This document shows positions 9,318-20,458 of a stretch of 64,000 nt of DNA, one piece after another (the first letter of the stretch is position 1; every line of letters begins with the position of its first letter). The notes below the pieces were generated by a model. That model was not told the origin of the DNA and made no database searches. It saw nothing but the letters and a program-made list of their open reading frames with translations. Source of the DNA: Pseudomonas sp. 14P_8.1_Bac3 (lineage in GTDB: Bacteria; Pseudomonadota; Gammaproteobacteria; Pseudomonadales; Pseudomonadaceae); NCBI RefSeq assembly GCF_025466085.1, contig NZ_JANLOD010000048.1, positions 186,001 to 250,000 of the forward strand, read 5' to 3'. The position numbers were made by a program, and so were the translations under genes.

Positions 9318-10244
9318 TTGGCGACGATTCTTGAGCCTGGCGAGATTGAAGCGGCGGCGAGTTCACCGCCGTTTCTGTATAGGCCGCCGAACAACCTGTT
9401 CACATTGCGCGCGCTAGGGCTGGAGCGGTTGGCCGAGGGGCATCCGTTGGCTGATTATCTGCACCTGGTGGCGGGTCTGTGCCATGTACAGCAGCAGTTG
9501 ATGGATGATCCTCCGGTGACTGAGCGGCCGGATCTCGAGCGTTTGCGTGTGTGCCAGCAACATGGACTGCCACCGTTTGCCGCGGACAGTCGGGTGCGTG
9601 AGGAGGATTGGGTGCCTTGGCTGACGGCGTTGTTGCAACGTTATCAAGCGCCAGCGTCAGGCGCTGTCGAGCAGGCCCTGAGCCGTTTGCGCCACGCGGG
9701 TGTCGGTCAACTGAAAGCCTGGGCCATTGCTTTGGTTAGCGGCCAATACGCGTTGCTGCCGGCGGCCCTGGTACCGTTTCTCGGCGCCGCATTGCAGGCG
9801 GCCTGGAGCCATTGGCTGCTGACCACACCCGAGCTGACCTTGAAACCCGGCGACAGCCTCAGCCAGTGCCCGGCCTGCGGTTCGCCCGCAATGGCCGGAG
9901 TGATACGCCATCGTGGCAAATACAATGGCTTGCGTTATCTGGTGTGTTCGCTGTGTGCCTGCGAATGGCATGTGGTGCGGGTGAAGTGTGTGTATTGCGA
10001 GCAGAGCAAGGGGCTTGAATATGTCAGCCTCGATAATGATCACCATGCCGCTAACCAGGCGCCGTTGCGGGCCGAGGTCTGCCCGGGGTGTCGCAGCTAT
10101 TTGAAGTTGTTGTACCTGGAGAATGATGCTGAAGCTGAAGCGCTGTCGACCGACCTGACCAGCCTGATGCTGGACATGCGCCTTGAGCAGGAAGGCTATC
10201 AGCGGCTGGCGCCGAATCTTTTGTTCGCGCCGGGTAGTAACTGA
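9318..10244 (+). CDS. fdhE: Formate dehydrogenase accessory protein FdhE
   Basis: 308 aa. The start is TTG at 9318, supported by AAGGA at 9305-9309 and by the position just after the fdnI stop; no ATG fits. The C-terminal half is a zinc-ribbon/rubredoxin-like domain with paired cysteines CPACG (about 180), CSLCACEW (about 213), CVYCE (about 225) and CPGC (about 254). FdhE is a cytosolic protein needed for activity of membrane formate dehydrogenases before Tat export, and in E. coli it interacts with the catalytic subunit. It is the last gene of the fdn operon before a REP element. Confidence 0.94.
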   Translation: MATILEPGEIEAAASSPPFLYRPPNNLFTLRALGLERLAEGHPLADYLHLVAGLCHVQQQLMDDPPVTERPDLERLRVCQQHGLPPFAADSRVREEDWVPWLTALLQRYQAPASGAVEQALSRLRHAGVGQLKAWAIALVSGQYALLPAALVPFLGAALQAAWSHWLLTTPELTLKPGDSLSQCPACGSPAMAGVIRHRGKYNGLRYLVCSLCACEWHVVRVKCVYCEQSKGLEYVSLDNDHHAANQAPLRAEVCPGCRSYLKLLYLENDAEAEALSTDLTSLMLDMRLEQEGYQRLAPNLLFAPGSN

Positions 10245-10249
10245 CCGAC

Positions 10250-10278
10250 CGCTATCGCCAACAAGCCGGCTCCTACGG
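10250..10278. repeat. Single REP palindrome half
   Basis: CGCTATCGCCAACAAGCCGG followed by CTCCTACGGGG is the Pseudomonas REP core in inverted orientation. It sits between the fdhE stop and the selA start. A partial partner (GCCTGCTCGCG, about 10304) lies downstream. Confidence 0.6.
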
Positions 10279-10364
10279 GGTTTATGGTTGGTTCAGGGTT
10301 GAGGCCTGCTCGCGAAAAGGTTCAGCGTCTACACTCAGGCGGTCACCGTTCACGGGAGCCCCTG

Positions 10365-13683
<3,319 letters not shown>

Positions 13684-13690
<7 letters not shown>

Positions 13691-13788
13691 GAGCGAGCTT
13701 GCTCGCGATGGACTTGAGGACCCCGGTTTGCTCCAGGTTCCCCGCGTCATCGTTGACGACCCTCGCGAGCAAGCTCGCTCCTACAGGG
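13684..13788. repeat. REP pair between selB and selC
   Basis: The arm CCTGTAGGAGCGAGCTTGCT (from 13684) is mirrored by the arm ending CTCGCTCCTACAGG at 13788. The element overlaps the selB stop codon and could form a transcript-ending hairpin before the tRNA gene. Confidence 0.8.
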
Positions 13789-13799
13789 ATTTGTATTCT

Positions 13800-13895
13800 G
13801 GAAGGCAATCGCGCCCGGTGGCGCGGCCGGGCTTCAAACCCGGTTGGGGACGGCATCCGTTCCCGGGCCGGTTCGACTCCGGCTGCCTTCCGCCA
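13800..13895 (+). tRNA. selC: tRNA-Sec (anticodon TCA)
   Basis: A 96-nt sequence with an 8-bp acceptor stem (GGAAGGCA 13800-13807 with TGCCTTCC 13884-13891), G discriminator and encoded CCA (13893-13895). The anticodon TCA is at 13834-13836 in the loop CTTCAAA, there is a long variable arm, and the T-loop is GGTTCGACTCC. The extended acceptor stem and long extra arm are specific to bacterial tRNA(Sec). It lies 109 nt after selB, completing the local selA-selB-selC set. Confidence 0.97.
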
Positions 13896-13901
13896 TTTCC
13901 A

Positions 13902-14024
13902 TCAGAAGCGCCCGAAGCTCAGCGGGTACTCGATGACCACGTAAACCCGGTCGATGTCATCGCCGGCCAGTGCCTGGCCGGTGTCCCGGGTGTGATAGAG
14001 GTTGCCATCGAGGAACCAGCCGGA
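13902..14024 (-). pseudogene. C-terminal remnant of an outer-membrane beta-barrel protein
   Basis: About 40 codons on the minus strand, ending at TGA 13902-13904, read SGWFLDGNLYHTRDTGQ and then ...DDIDRVYVVIEYPLSFGRF. The alternating hydrophobic/polar pattern and terminal Phe are typical of the last strands of outer-membrane barrels. The frame enters a REP element at about 14025 and then the next gene, so no N-terminus remains. It abuts the 3' end of selC (6 nt away). The family is uncertain; only the barrel-like C-terminus is claimed. Confidence 0.5.
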
Positions 14025-14037
14025 CTGCCCAGATCCC

Positions 14038-14067
14038 TGTAGGAGCGGGCTTGCTCGCTCCCACAGG
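14038..14067. repeat. REP palindrome
   Basis: CTGTAGGAGCGGGCTTGCTC followed by GCTCCCACAG is a single compact REP hairpin between the barrel remnant and the isochorismatase-family gene stop. Confidence 0.7.
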
Positions 14068-14087
14068 TAGGGCAGGGCGGAGCCGAT

Positions 14088-14741
14088 TTAGTGACCTTCG
14101 GAAGCGCCAAACATGGTCTTGGCGTAGATCAGGCCCAAGCCGTAGGAACCGCCGTTGGCGATCGAGGTTTTGACGGTTTCTTCGTAGGTTTCGGTGCGAG
14201 CCCAGTCGCGTTGCAGTTCCAGCAGGTATTGCAATGAAGTCATTGGCCGCGCGCCGATCTGGATCATGCGCAGCATGGCCATTTCGTGGGCTTCAGTGCT
14301 GACATCGCCACAGGCGTCGGCAATCACGTACACCTCAAAACCCTGGTCGATGGCCGAGAGCGCTGGACCGACGATGCACACGGAAGTCCAGAGGCCGGCG
14401 AGGACGATTTTCTGCTTGCCGATTTTGTTCACTTCGACCGCGATGCGCTCGTCTTCCCAGGTGTTCATGCTGGTGCGGTCGATGACGTTGTGTTCCGGGA
14501 ATACCGACTTGATTTCGTCGAAGATCGGCCCGGAAAAGCTCTTTTCCGCGACGGTGGTGAGGATCGTCGAGACCTTGAAGCCACGCGCAGCCTTGGCCAC
14601 CAGCGCGGCGTTATTGCGCAGGGTCACGGCGTCGATCGATTTGGTCGCGAAGGACATCTGCGATTGGTGGTCGATCATGATCAGCGTGTGGTCGGTCGGG
14701 GTCAGCAGGGTCTTGCCGGGAACTGCTTTTGCGGTAGCCAT
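14088..14741 (-). CDS. Isochorismatase-family cysteine hydrolase
   Basis: 217 aa. The catalytic Asp is in IMIDHQSQM (about residue 24), a lysine is in VAEKSFSG and the nucleophilic Cys is in LAGLWTSVCIVG (about residue 118), giving the Asp-Lys-Cys triad of the family. Members hydrolyse amides or vinyl ethers such as nicotinamide, isochorismate or N-carbamoyl compounds, and this subtype (YcaC-like) has no settled substrate. It is transcribed alone, divergently from the AI-2E-family transporter with a 223-bp gap. Confidence 0.87.
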   Translation of the reverse strand: MATAKAVPGKTLLTPTDHTLIMIDHQSQMSFATKSIDAVTLRNNAALVAKAARGFKVSTILTTVAEKSFSGPIFDEIKSVFPEHNVIDRTSMNTWEDERIAVEVNKIGKQKIVLAGLWTSVCIVGPALSAIDQGFEVYVIADACGDVSTEAHEMAMLRMIQIGARPMTSLQYLLELQRDWARTETYEETVKTSIANGGSYGLGLIYAKTMFGASEGH

Positions 14742-14964
14742 GGCGATGTCCTTACAGGGGTGAGTGAGGCAGCCATGGTGACGTGGATTCGGGCGAGGAT
14801 ATTGAATCGGTGTGCTGTGTTTGCGGTTTTCTGCGGAACGGCGGCGGGGGTGGTCGTTACGCAGCCCCCCGTCGAATCACCGGCATGAGCAGTCGCGTTT
14901 TCCATCGAGCGTCTATGCTGGGCAAAGCGCCCCGCACCGTGGCGGCGACCTGCAAGGAGCGATC

Positions 14965-16056
14965 ATGGAGCCCACGTCTTTCACCGAGAAAACCCTGACA
15001 CGCACGCTGCTCGATGTGTTTATCCGGGCCGGGCTGATTGCCGTGCTGGTGCTGTTCTGTTTCGAGATCTTCAACCCGTTTCGCGACCTGATGCTGTGGT
15101 CGCTGATCCTGGCGATCACCCTGTACCCGTTGCAAACGCGCCTGAAAGGGCCTTTGGGGCAAAAAGACGGGCGGATCGCGACGCTGATCATCCTGGTCGC
15201 CATCGTCATTCTGATGGTTCCGATTTACTTGCTGGGCACCTCGATTGCCGACTCGGTTGAACACGCGATGGCAATGGTCAAGGGCGGCGACTTTCACATT
15301 CCGCCGCCTGCTGAATCGGTGGCCCGCTGGCCGCTGGTAGGCCAGCCGATTTCTGATTTTTGGCTGCAGGCCTCGACCAGTCTTCCCGACCTCACTGCCA
15401 AGTACATCCCGCAGATCAAAAGCGTCAGCCTGACCCTGTTGAGCAAGCTGGCCGGGGTCGGCATGGGCTTTCTGACGTTTATTTTCGCCTTGATCATCGC
15501 CGGCATCTTCATGGCCCACGGCGAAAGCGGTAGCCGCAGTGCGGTGCAGATTGCCTCCCGGGTCAGCGGCCCGGCCAAGGGGCCGAAAATCGCCGAATTG
15601 TGCACTGCCACGATCCGTGCGGTGGCGCTGGGCGTGGTCGGCATCGCATTTATTCAGATGCTGCTGGTGGGGCTTGGGTTTGTCTTCAAGGGCATTCCTG
15701 GCGCCGGTTTGCTGGCCCTGGCGGTGCTATTGCTCGGCATCATGCAATTGCCGGTGACGTTGATCACCGTGCCGGTGATTGCCTTTGTGTTCGCCACCGA
15801 AGGGGCCAACACCGCGACGATCGTGTTCGCCATCTACGTCTTCGTCGCCGGCCTGGTAGACAACGTGCTCAAGCCGCTGCTGCTGGGGCGCGGTGTCGAT
15901 GTGCCAATGCCGGTGGTGCTGATCGGTGCCTTGGGTGGCATGGTCACCAGCGGCATCATCGGGCTGTTTATCGGACCGGTGGTCCTGGCGGTGGGGTATC
16001 AGTTGTTCTGGCAGTGGGTGCAGGATCGGCCAGACGTCCCACCGCCAACCCTGTAG
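14965..16056 (+). CDS. AI-2E family transporter (PerM-like membrane protein)
   Basis: 363 aa from ATG 14965 with AAGGAG 5 nt upstream; the longer open frame lacks a ribosome site. About eight membrane segments are visible, arranged as two helices, a soluble stretch (about 100-160), then a C-terminal block of helices with the conserved LAVLLLGIMQLPVTLITVP and GRGVDVPMPVVLIGALGGM motifs of the AI-2E/PerM family. Some members move autoinducer-2 and others act as Na+/H+ antiporters or have unknown cargo; the substrate here cannot be assigned. Confidence 0.88.
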   Translation: MEPTSFTEKTLTRTLLDVFIRAGLIAVLVLFCFEIFNPFRDLMLWSLILAITLYPLQTRLKGPLGQKDGRIATLIILVAIVILMVPIYLLGTSIADSVEHAMAMVKGGDFHIPPPAESVARWPLVGQPISDFWLQASTSLPDLTAKYIPQIKSVSLTLLSKLAGVGMGFLTFIFALIIAGIFMAHGESGSRSAVQIASRVSGPAKGPKIAELCTATIRAVALGVVGIAFIQMLLVGLGFVFKGIPGAGLLALAVLLLGIMQLPVTLITVPVIAFVFATEGANTATIVFAIYVFVAGLVDNVLKPLLLGRGVDVPMPVVLIGALGGMVTSGIIGLFIGPVVLAVGYQLFWQWVQDRPDVPPPTL

Positions 16057-16144
16057 GAGCCAGCATGCTGGCGATGGTCGCCAACGATGACGCGGGCCAC
16101 CTGAACCAACACGGCGCCCTCGAGTGCATCGCCAGCAGCTGGCT
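16051..16144. repeat. Degenerate REP pair
   Basis: CTGTAGGAGCCAGCATGCTG at 16051-16070 with a partner around CATCGCCAGCAGCTGGCTC (about 16127-16145). It is intergenic, between the AI-2E-family gene stop and the convergent beta-hydroxyacid dehydrogenase stop. Confidence 0.6.
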
Positions 16145-16168
16145 CGTCGAGTTCAGGCTTGATCGAGC

Positions 16169-17056
16169 CTAGCGCGTTGTATCTGCCGCCGGTGCACGCC
16201 GTTCCTCGACTTCTGCCAGCACAGCCAGGTCCATATCACCCTGACCATGGGCAATCGCATCCAGCAGGTTGGCACGGATCAGGTCGGCGGTCGGCATCTG
16301 CACAGAAACCTGCCCAGCGGCTGCGCGGATCAGCTCAACGTCCTTGAGCCCAAGAGCCGCCTTGAAGGCGGCCGGCTCGTAGCGTCGCTCGCCGATGAGG
16401 GTGCCGTAACCTTGATACACCGGGCCGGGAAAGATCGTGGTCGAGACCAGGTTGATCAGGTCGGCCGATTGCAGGCCGTGGCGGGTGACCAGCACGGCCG
16501 CTTCACTCATGGCTTGTACCGCCGACACCAACAGGAAGTTGGTCGCCAGCTTCATGGCATTGGCGCTGGAGGCTTCCTCACCGAGACGCCAGGTCTTGCT
16601 GCCGATCAGATCAAGTAACGGCTGCACCCGGTCAATGGCGTCGGCCGGTCCCGCCGCCAGAATATTCAGCTGGCCCGCCGCGGCAACGTTGGGACGGCCC
16701 ATCACCGGCGCGGCAATATAGTCGATGCCTTGCGCTTTGTGCAGGGCGGCCAGTTCCTCGGCGAAGTCCACGGCGATCGTCGCCAGGTTCACATGAATCA
16801 GCGGGCCCTTGAGCCCCGCAAGCAGCCCGGAGTCGAGCAATACTGCGCGCAGCGCTTTATCGTCCGCCAACATGGTAAACACCACATCGACGTCGAATGC
16901 CTGGGCCGCAGTCGCCGCGGCGTTCGCACCCAGCTCGACCAGATTGCGCGCCGCTTCAGGGGAGCGATTCCATACCCGGACTTCGTGGCCGCTTTTCAAC
17001 AGATTGGCGGCGATTGCCTGGCCCATGCTGCCCAAGCCTAGAAAACCGATTTTCAT
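16169..17056 (-). CDS. NAD(P)-dependent beta-hydroxyacid dehydrogenase (HIBADH family)
   Basis: 295 aa. The N-terminal Rossmann motif GFLGLGSMGQAIA (residues 4-16) is followed by a second domain with the catalytic-lysine region ANAMKLATNFLL (about 165-177). The substrate loop of 3-hydroxyisobutyrate dehydrogenases is replaced by a shorter variant (VNLATIAVDFAEEL), typical of the broader group that includes succinic semialdehyde reductases and imine reductase-like enzymes. It is cytosolic and monocistronic. The exact substrate is unknown. Confidence 0.87.
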   Translation of the reverse strand: MKIGFLGLGSMGQAIAANLLKSGHEVRVWNRSPEAARNLVELGANAAATAAQAFDVDVVFTMLADDKALRAVLLDSGLLAGLKGPLIHVNLATIAVDFAEELAALHKAQGIDYIAAPVMGRPNVAAAGQLNILAAGPADAIDRVQPLLDLIGSKTWRLGEEASSANAMKLATNFLLVSAVQAMSEAAVLVTRHGLQSADLINLVSTTIFPGPVYQGYGTLIGERRYEPAAFKAALGLKDVELIRAAAGQVSVQMPTADLIRANLLDAIAHGQGDMDLAVLAEVEERRAPAADTTR

Positions 17057-17093
17057 GAGTCGTGTTCCTCAACAGGGGAGGTGGAGCATCGTT

Positions 17094-17151
17094 GGTTGAG
17101 TGATACGAAACAACAACGGTGGCGATGGCGCAAGGGGGGAGGGACGATGAG
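17094..17151. repeat. Direct repeat copy A bordering the toxin/immunity segment
   Basis: A 58-bp segment beginning GGTTGAGTGATACGAA and ending ACGATGAG recurs with a few changes at 18132-18188. A weaker match continues to TGTAAGTTCG in both places. The two copies are in the same orientation about 1.04 kb apart and enclose the toxin C-terminus and one immunity-like gene. Confidence 0.8.
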
Positions 17152-17283
17152 ATTGCCTGCTGGGCGCCCTGTAAGTTCGGGATCCTTGTATGGCTTTCGA
17201 ATGATTGAATTCTGTAGAAGAAGCGGAAAGAACTGCGTAGATCCTGCCCGCAGTCGAAGCGGTTGAATTTGTCGAGTTATTGT

Positions 17284-17670
17284 TTAGATAATTTCGAACT
17301 TGGCGGCGGCCACAATGCCGAACATTACTAGTAACAACCCCCATCCAATCCACTGCAAAATGACCAGCTTTCGTTTAAGGTCGGCAGGAAAATGTTTCAG
17401 ATCTTCAGCGCAGGCACCACCATCGCGTAGATAGAGGCGAGGTGTGGTCATTACGCCCATTATGGCGCCAATTAAAAAAAGATTACCCCAAGGGCCTCCG
17501 TTTCTGAACGGCGCTCGGATCATAACTGCGGGGCTATTCTGCAGGTGATCCAACATAAGGTCCATTTTGGTGTAAGCAAGATGGAGCAAAATTCCGATTA
17601 TTATGAATAGGCCGGCAAAGTCGACTAGCCCCACAACAAGAACTATTTTGTCGACGGTGCTTAAGCTCAC
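17284..17670 (-). CDS. Small membrane protein, candidate immunity protein (copy 2)
   Basis: 128 aa from GTG 17670, which overlaps the toxin-fragment stop (GTGA), so its translation is coupled to the fragment. Three hydrophobic helices are clear (about residues 8-32, 62-80 and 102-124). It is a paralogue of the gene at 18355-18738: both share an NGG-x-WG-x-L core, a P-x-x-YL-x-x-G-x-x-C-x-x-DL motif and similar helix spacing. No annotated family was recognised. The position after a toxin tip and the coupling suggest an inner-membrane immunity protein; this is inference from context. Confidence 0.65.
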   Translation of the reverse strand: MSLSTVDKIVLVVGLVDFAGLFIIIGILLHLAYTKMDLMLDHLQNSPAVMIRAPFRNGGPWGNLFLIGAIMGVMTTPRLYLRDGGACAEDLKHFPADLKRKLVILQWIGWGLLLVMFGIVAAAKFEII

Positions 17671-18132
17671 TTCATTACCTCATATACTTTTTCACCCATT
17701 ATTGCCCCACCACTTCCTAGCGCTTCCCCTGCCATTAATGAGCCAGCTCCCATTACCACGAGTCCACACGCAAAAGTTCCAACCCCACCCGTTGGTACAC
17801 CAATAGCTGCACAGATAACGCCCGTCGCAGAGCCACCCAACAGCGCACTGGCAGCCACGCCGCCGGCAATCCCACCTAAAAAAGCTCCCGCCTTCAGTAA
17901 ACTTCACTTTCTCACAAGCCTCTGCATCGCCTTCTGCGCAAACACCCTTGACCTTAACCGCCGAAGCCCCACCCCCCACCGCCGTACCAATCCAGCCACC
18001 ATATTTCACATACTTCGCCGCTTTTGAAACGCCCGCGATATGCGTGGCGTAGCCCGGGATCCGTCCGGGGGCTCCGGCTTTTCTCCAGCGATGCACAAGG
18101 CTTTTGGTCGATATGCCCAGCAATGCCTTTAG
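17667..18132 (-). pseudogene. Displaced C-terminal toxin fragment, frameshifted
   Basis: On the minus strand one frame gives KALLGISTKSLVHRWRKAG, continuing through VGGGASAVKVKGVC to KVKFTEGGSF. The next frame continues as LGGIAGGVAASALLGG to the end at EVMK. The two join if one base is removed from the A-run at 17878-17883, giving about 154 aa. The second half is a glycine-rich hydrophobic zipper able to form membrane hairpins, as in the tips of membrane-acting type VI effectors. The fragment begins exactly at direct repeat B and has no N-terminal domain, so it is a dislodged effector tip. The family assignment is from memory of similar Pseudomonas effector ends and is not proven. Confidence 0.6.
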
Positions 18133-18188
18133 GTTGAGTGATACGAAGCAACAACGGTGGCGATGGCGCAAGGGGGGGGAACGATGAG
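18132..18188. repeat. Direct repeat copy B at the upstream edge of the toxin fragment
   Basis: Near-identical to 17094-17151. It differs mainly in the G-run (eight G, against six G then A and three more G in copy A) and one A/G change. The toxin reading frame becomes recognisable right where this repeat ends. Confidence 0.8.
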
Positions 18189-18354
18189 CTGGCCTACAAG
18201 CCTGTAAGTTCGCGATATCAAGGATGTATTGAGGGCCGGGACTGGTCGTAGCTGAAAATATTCAGCTATTTCAGCGCATCCCTAAGCTCGATTGATTGTC
18301 ATGCAGACTTGAATAGCTATTACCTCACCTGAGATGAGAGGGGCGTTGAGGTCG

Positions 18355-18738
18355 TTAATAAAGCTTTCCAAACTTTCCCAAAAAGTAGAGAGCGAACATT
18401 GCAATTAGATGTATAACCAAGACCCAATGAACGAAGGCTAGTTTATGTCTCAACGGCTTCGGAATGGCTTCTAGATCTTTGCTGCACAATTGTCCGTTTT
18501 TTAGATACGGTCGCGGAAAGGCAAGGTAACCGGAAATTCCTCCGACCAAGATCAACTTGCCCCAGACCCCCCCGTTTTTTAAAGGGGCCATGGTTTTGAC
18601 GCCGATGCTATTTGGGAAAAGTTCAACCAGCATTTTCATCTTGGTGCAAGCGATATGCAGGAACACGCCAAGGCAAACGAATATGGAAAAAAATACCCAT
18701 CCCCCTAGATACACGGTGACAAGTTGGCCTGTGCTCAT
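18355..18738 (-). CDS. Small membrane protein, candidate immunity protein (copy 1)
   Basis: 127 aa from ATG 18738, 59 nt after the hcp stop on the same strand. Three membrane helices (about residues 10-33, 62-80 and 104-124) and the motif NGGVWGKLILVGGISG mirror those of the 17284-17670 protein, so the two are paralogues. No toxin gene lies between hcp and this gene, which leaves it an orphan. It may be an immunity protein retained after loss or exchange of its effector. Confidence 0.65.
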   Translation of the reverse strand: MSTGQLVTVYLGGWVFFSIFVCLGVFLHIACTKMKMLVELFPNSIGVKTMAPLKNGGVWGKLILVGGISGYLAFPRPYLKNGQLCSKDLEAIPKPLRHKLAFVHWVLVIHLIAMFALYFLGKFGKLY

Positions 18739-18797
18739 GTTTTATTCTCGTAGATGATTTCTGCCATTTCTTCGAAGAGTGCCCCTCAGGTCTGGAT

Positions 18798-19283
18798 TCA
18801 TCGCTCTTCGCCCCATGAACTGTAACCGGCGGTTTTCGCCAGATGATGGATCCAGGCGATCTCGCGATAACGAATGGCCACTTGTTCTTGTGGCTCAGCG
18901 TCGTTTTGTAAAACCACATGCGGCATCTCGAGCGTCAGGTCGACGATGACACCGCCATCGATTGAAATCGTATAAAACTTTTCCTGCATGCCGAAGGACG
19001 ACACGCGGTAGAAACTGATCGTGCAGTTGATTTCTTCCCGGTTCGAAAGCGCTTGCGCAAGCAGGGGCGAGGATTTGTCGACGTTCTTGGTAATGATGAT
19101 CGGATTGTGCGTTGATCTGTTGATGTTGCCGATATTGGCGATGTTGTGGCTGTAGGACAGCACCATGATTTCATCGGTGTGCACTGCCTGGTATTTGTTG
19201 CCGATAGAGTCCTGGGTTGAGCAGCCAGCTGAAATCAGCCCTTGGACCTTCCCTTTGATGGTCATGTATCCATGATTGGCCAT
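18798..19283 (-). CDS. hcp: Type VI secretion Hcp-family tube protein
   Basis: 161 aa from ATG 19283 with AGGAG 8 nt upstream; a GTG three codons earlier is less well placed. MANHGYMTIKGKVQGLISAG, the NKYQAVHTDEIMVLSYSH stretch and NPIIITKNVDKSSPLL are typical of the Hcp family whose hexamers stack into the secretion tube and carry small effectors in their lumen. No other type VI structural genes are in the window, so this is an orphan hcp with a satellite effector/immunity cargo region downstream on the same strand. Confidence 0.92.
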   Translation of the reverse strand: MANHGYMTIKGKVQGLISAGCSTQDSIGNKYQAVHTDEIMVLSYSHNIANIGNINRSTHNPIIITKNVDKSSPLLAQALSNREEINCTISFYRVSSFGMQEKFYTISIDGGVIVDLTLEMPHVVLQNDAEPQEQVAIRYREIAWIHHLAKTAGYSSWGEER

Positions 19284-19402
19284 AGAACGCACTCCTTGTA
19301 TTCAGGCGGGCAGTCTAGGGCAGAACGTTTTGTGTTTATGTAGGCCGAGGTGTAGGTCATTTCCGAAAATGAACAGTGGAAGATTGATCAACGCGAAAGT
19401 TC

Positions 19403-19430
19403 TGTAGGAGCAAGCTCGCTCCAACAGAGT
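19403..19430. repeat. Short REP palindrome
   Basis: CTGTAGGAGCAAGCTCGCTC followed by CAACAGAG is a compact REP variant between hcp and the LysR gene. It appears alone. Confidence 0.55.
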
Positions 19431-19577
19431 GCCGTGTCGTGACCAAGCCTGTGGCGGCGTTGCCACATTGACGCTGCACGGTCACTGACGTTGAATAGCG
19501 CTCTTTGTCCGCGTCCATCAGCGCGTGCCGTTCACTTCATCCTGTCGAGAAAACCTGTGCTCAGAAACGTTACGGAC

Positions 19578-20453
19578 ATGGACCTGCGCCTGTTGCGCAT
19601 TTTTTCCATCGTCGTGAAGTGCGGTGGATTTACGGCGGCGCAAGCCGAGCTGAACATGAGCCAGTCGAACATCAGCACGCACATTTCCGGTCTGGAAAAA
19701 CGCCTCGGCTATCGCATTTGCGAACGGGGCAAGGGTGGTTTTCGACTGACCGAAAAAGGCCAGCGTATTCTCAAGGCTTCGTCGGCCCTGTTTGGCGCGG
19801 TCGATGCTTTTCGCGATGAGGCTCAGGACCTCGCCGGGCGGCTGGTGGGGGATCTTTATCTTGGGCTGGCTGACAATATCGCAACGCTACCGGCAGCCCG
19901 CATCGACGCCGCGATCGCGCGTTTTTATCAGCGTGAACACGACATGCACCTGCACATTTTCGTCAATTCACCTACGGAGCTGGAGCTGGCGGTCATAGAC
20001 GGGCAGCTGGACATGGCCATCTCCTACTTCAGCCGGCCATTGCCGACCCTGGCTTACCAGCCGTTGTATACCGAGGAGATCGGTATTTTCTGTGGGCACA
20101 AACATCCACTGTTCGGGGTGAAAGCGCCGAGCGGCGAACAGTTGCAGGCCAGCGACTGGATCAGGCATGGCTTCCTGCCGGCCGATCAGGTCCTGCCGAT
20201 TGCACCGTCCCGGGCATCCGCCACGGCGCATCACATGGAAGCCGTCGTGCACGGCGTCCTGGCCGGAACCCATCTAGGCTATCTGCCGGCCCATTACGCC
20301 CGGCCATGGCTGGAGAGCGGGCAAATGCGCGCCCTGCATCCGGCAACGCTGCGCTATGAGGTGCAACACAGCATGATCACCCATGTGGGGCATCCTCAAA
20401 GCGAAGCGGTACGTGCATTTATCGAAGACCTGCTGGCCGAACACACTCATTGA
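19578..20453 (+). CDS. LysR-family transcriptional regulator
   Basis: 291 aa from ATG 19578 (MDLRLLRIFSIVVKCGGFTA). Residues 1-60 form the winged helix-turn-helix (AAQAELNMSQSNISTHISGLEKRLG) and the rest is the periplasmic-binding-protein-like effector domain (ADNIATLPAARID onward). The stop is five bases before the convergent stop of the aldehyde dehydrogenase gene, so the two face tail to tail. It may control the neighbouring amine/alcohol oxidation genes, but its own promoter faces away from theirs, so this is only a suggestion from proximity. Confidence 0.9.
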   Translation: MDLRLLRIFSIVVKCGGFTAAQAELNMSQSNISTHISGLEKRLGYRICERGKGGFRLTEKGQRILKASSALFGAVDAFRDEAQDLAGRLVGDLYLGLADNIATLPAARIDAAIARFYQREHDMHLHIFVNSPTELELAVIDGQLDMAISYFSRPLPTLAYQPLYTEEIGIFCGHKHPLFGVKAPSGEQLQASDWIRHGFLPADQVLPIAPSRASATAHHMEAVVHGVLAGTHLGYLPAHYARPWLESGQMRALHPATLRYEVQHSMITHVGHPQSEAVRAFIEDLLAEHTH

Positions 20454-20458
20454 GTCGT

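Noticed and set aside
17284..19283. Complete type VI secretion gene cluster
   Set aside because: Only hcp is present; no sheath, baseplate, VgrG or ATPase genes occur in the window.
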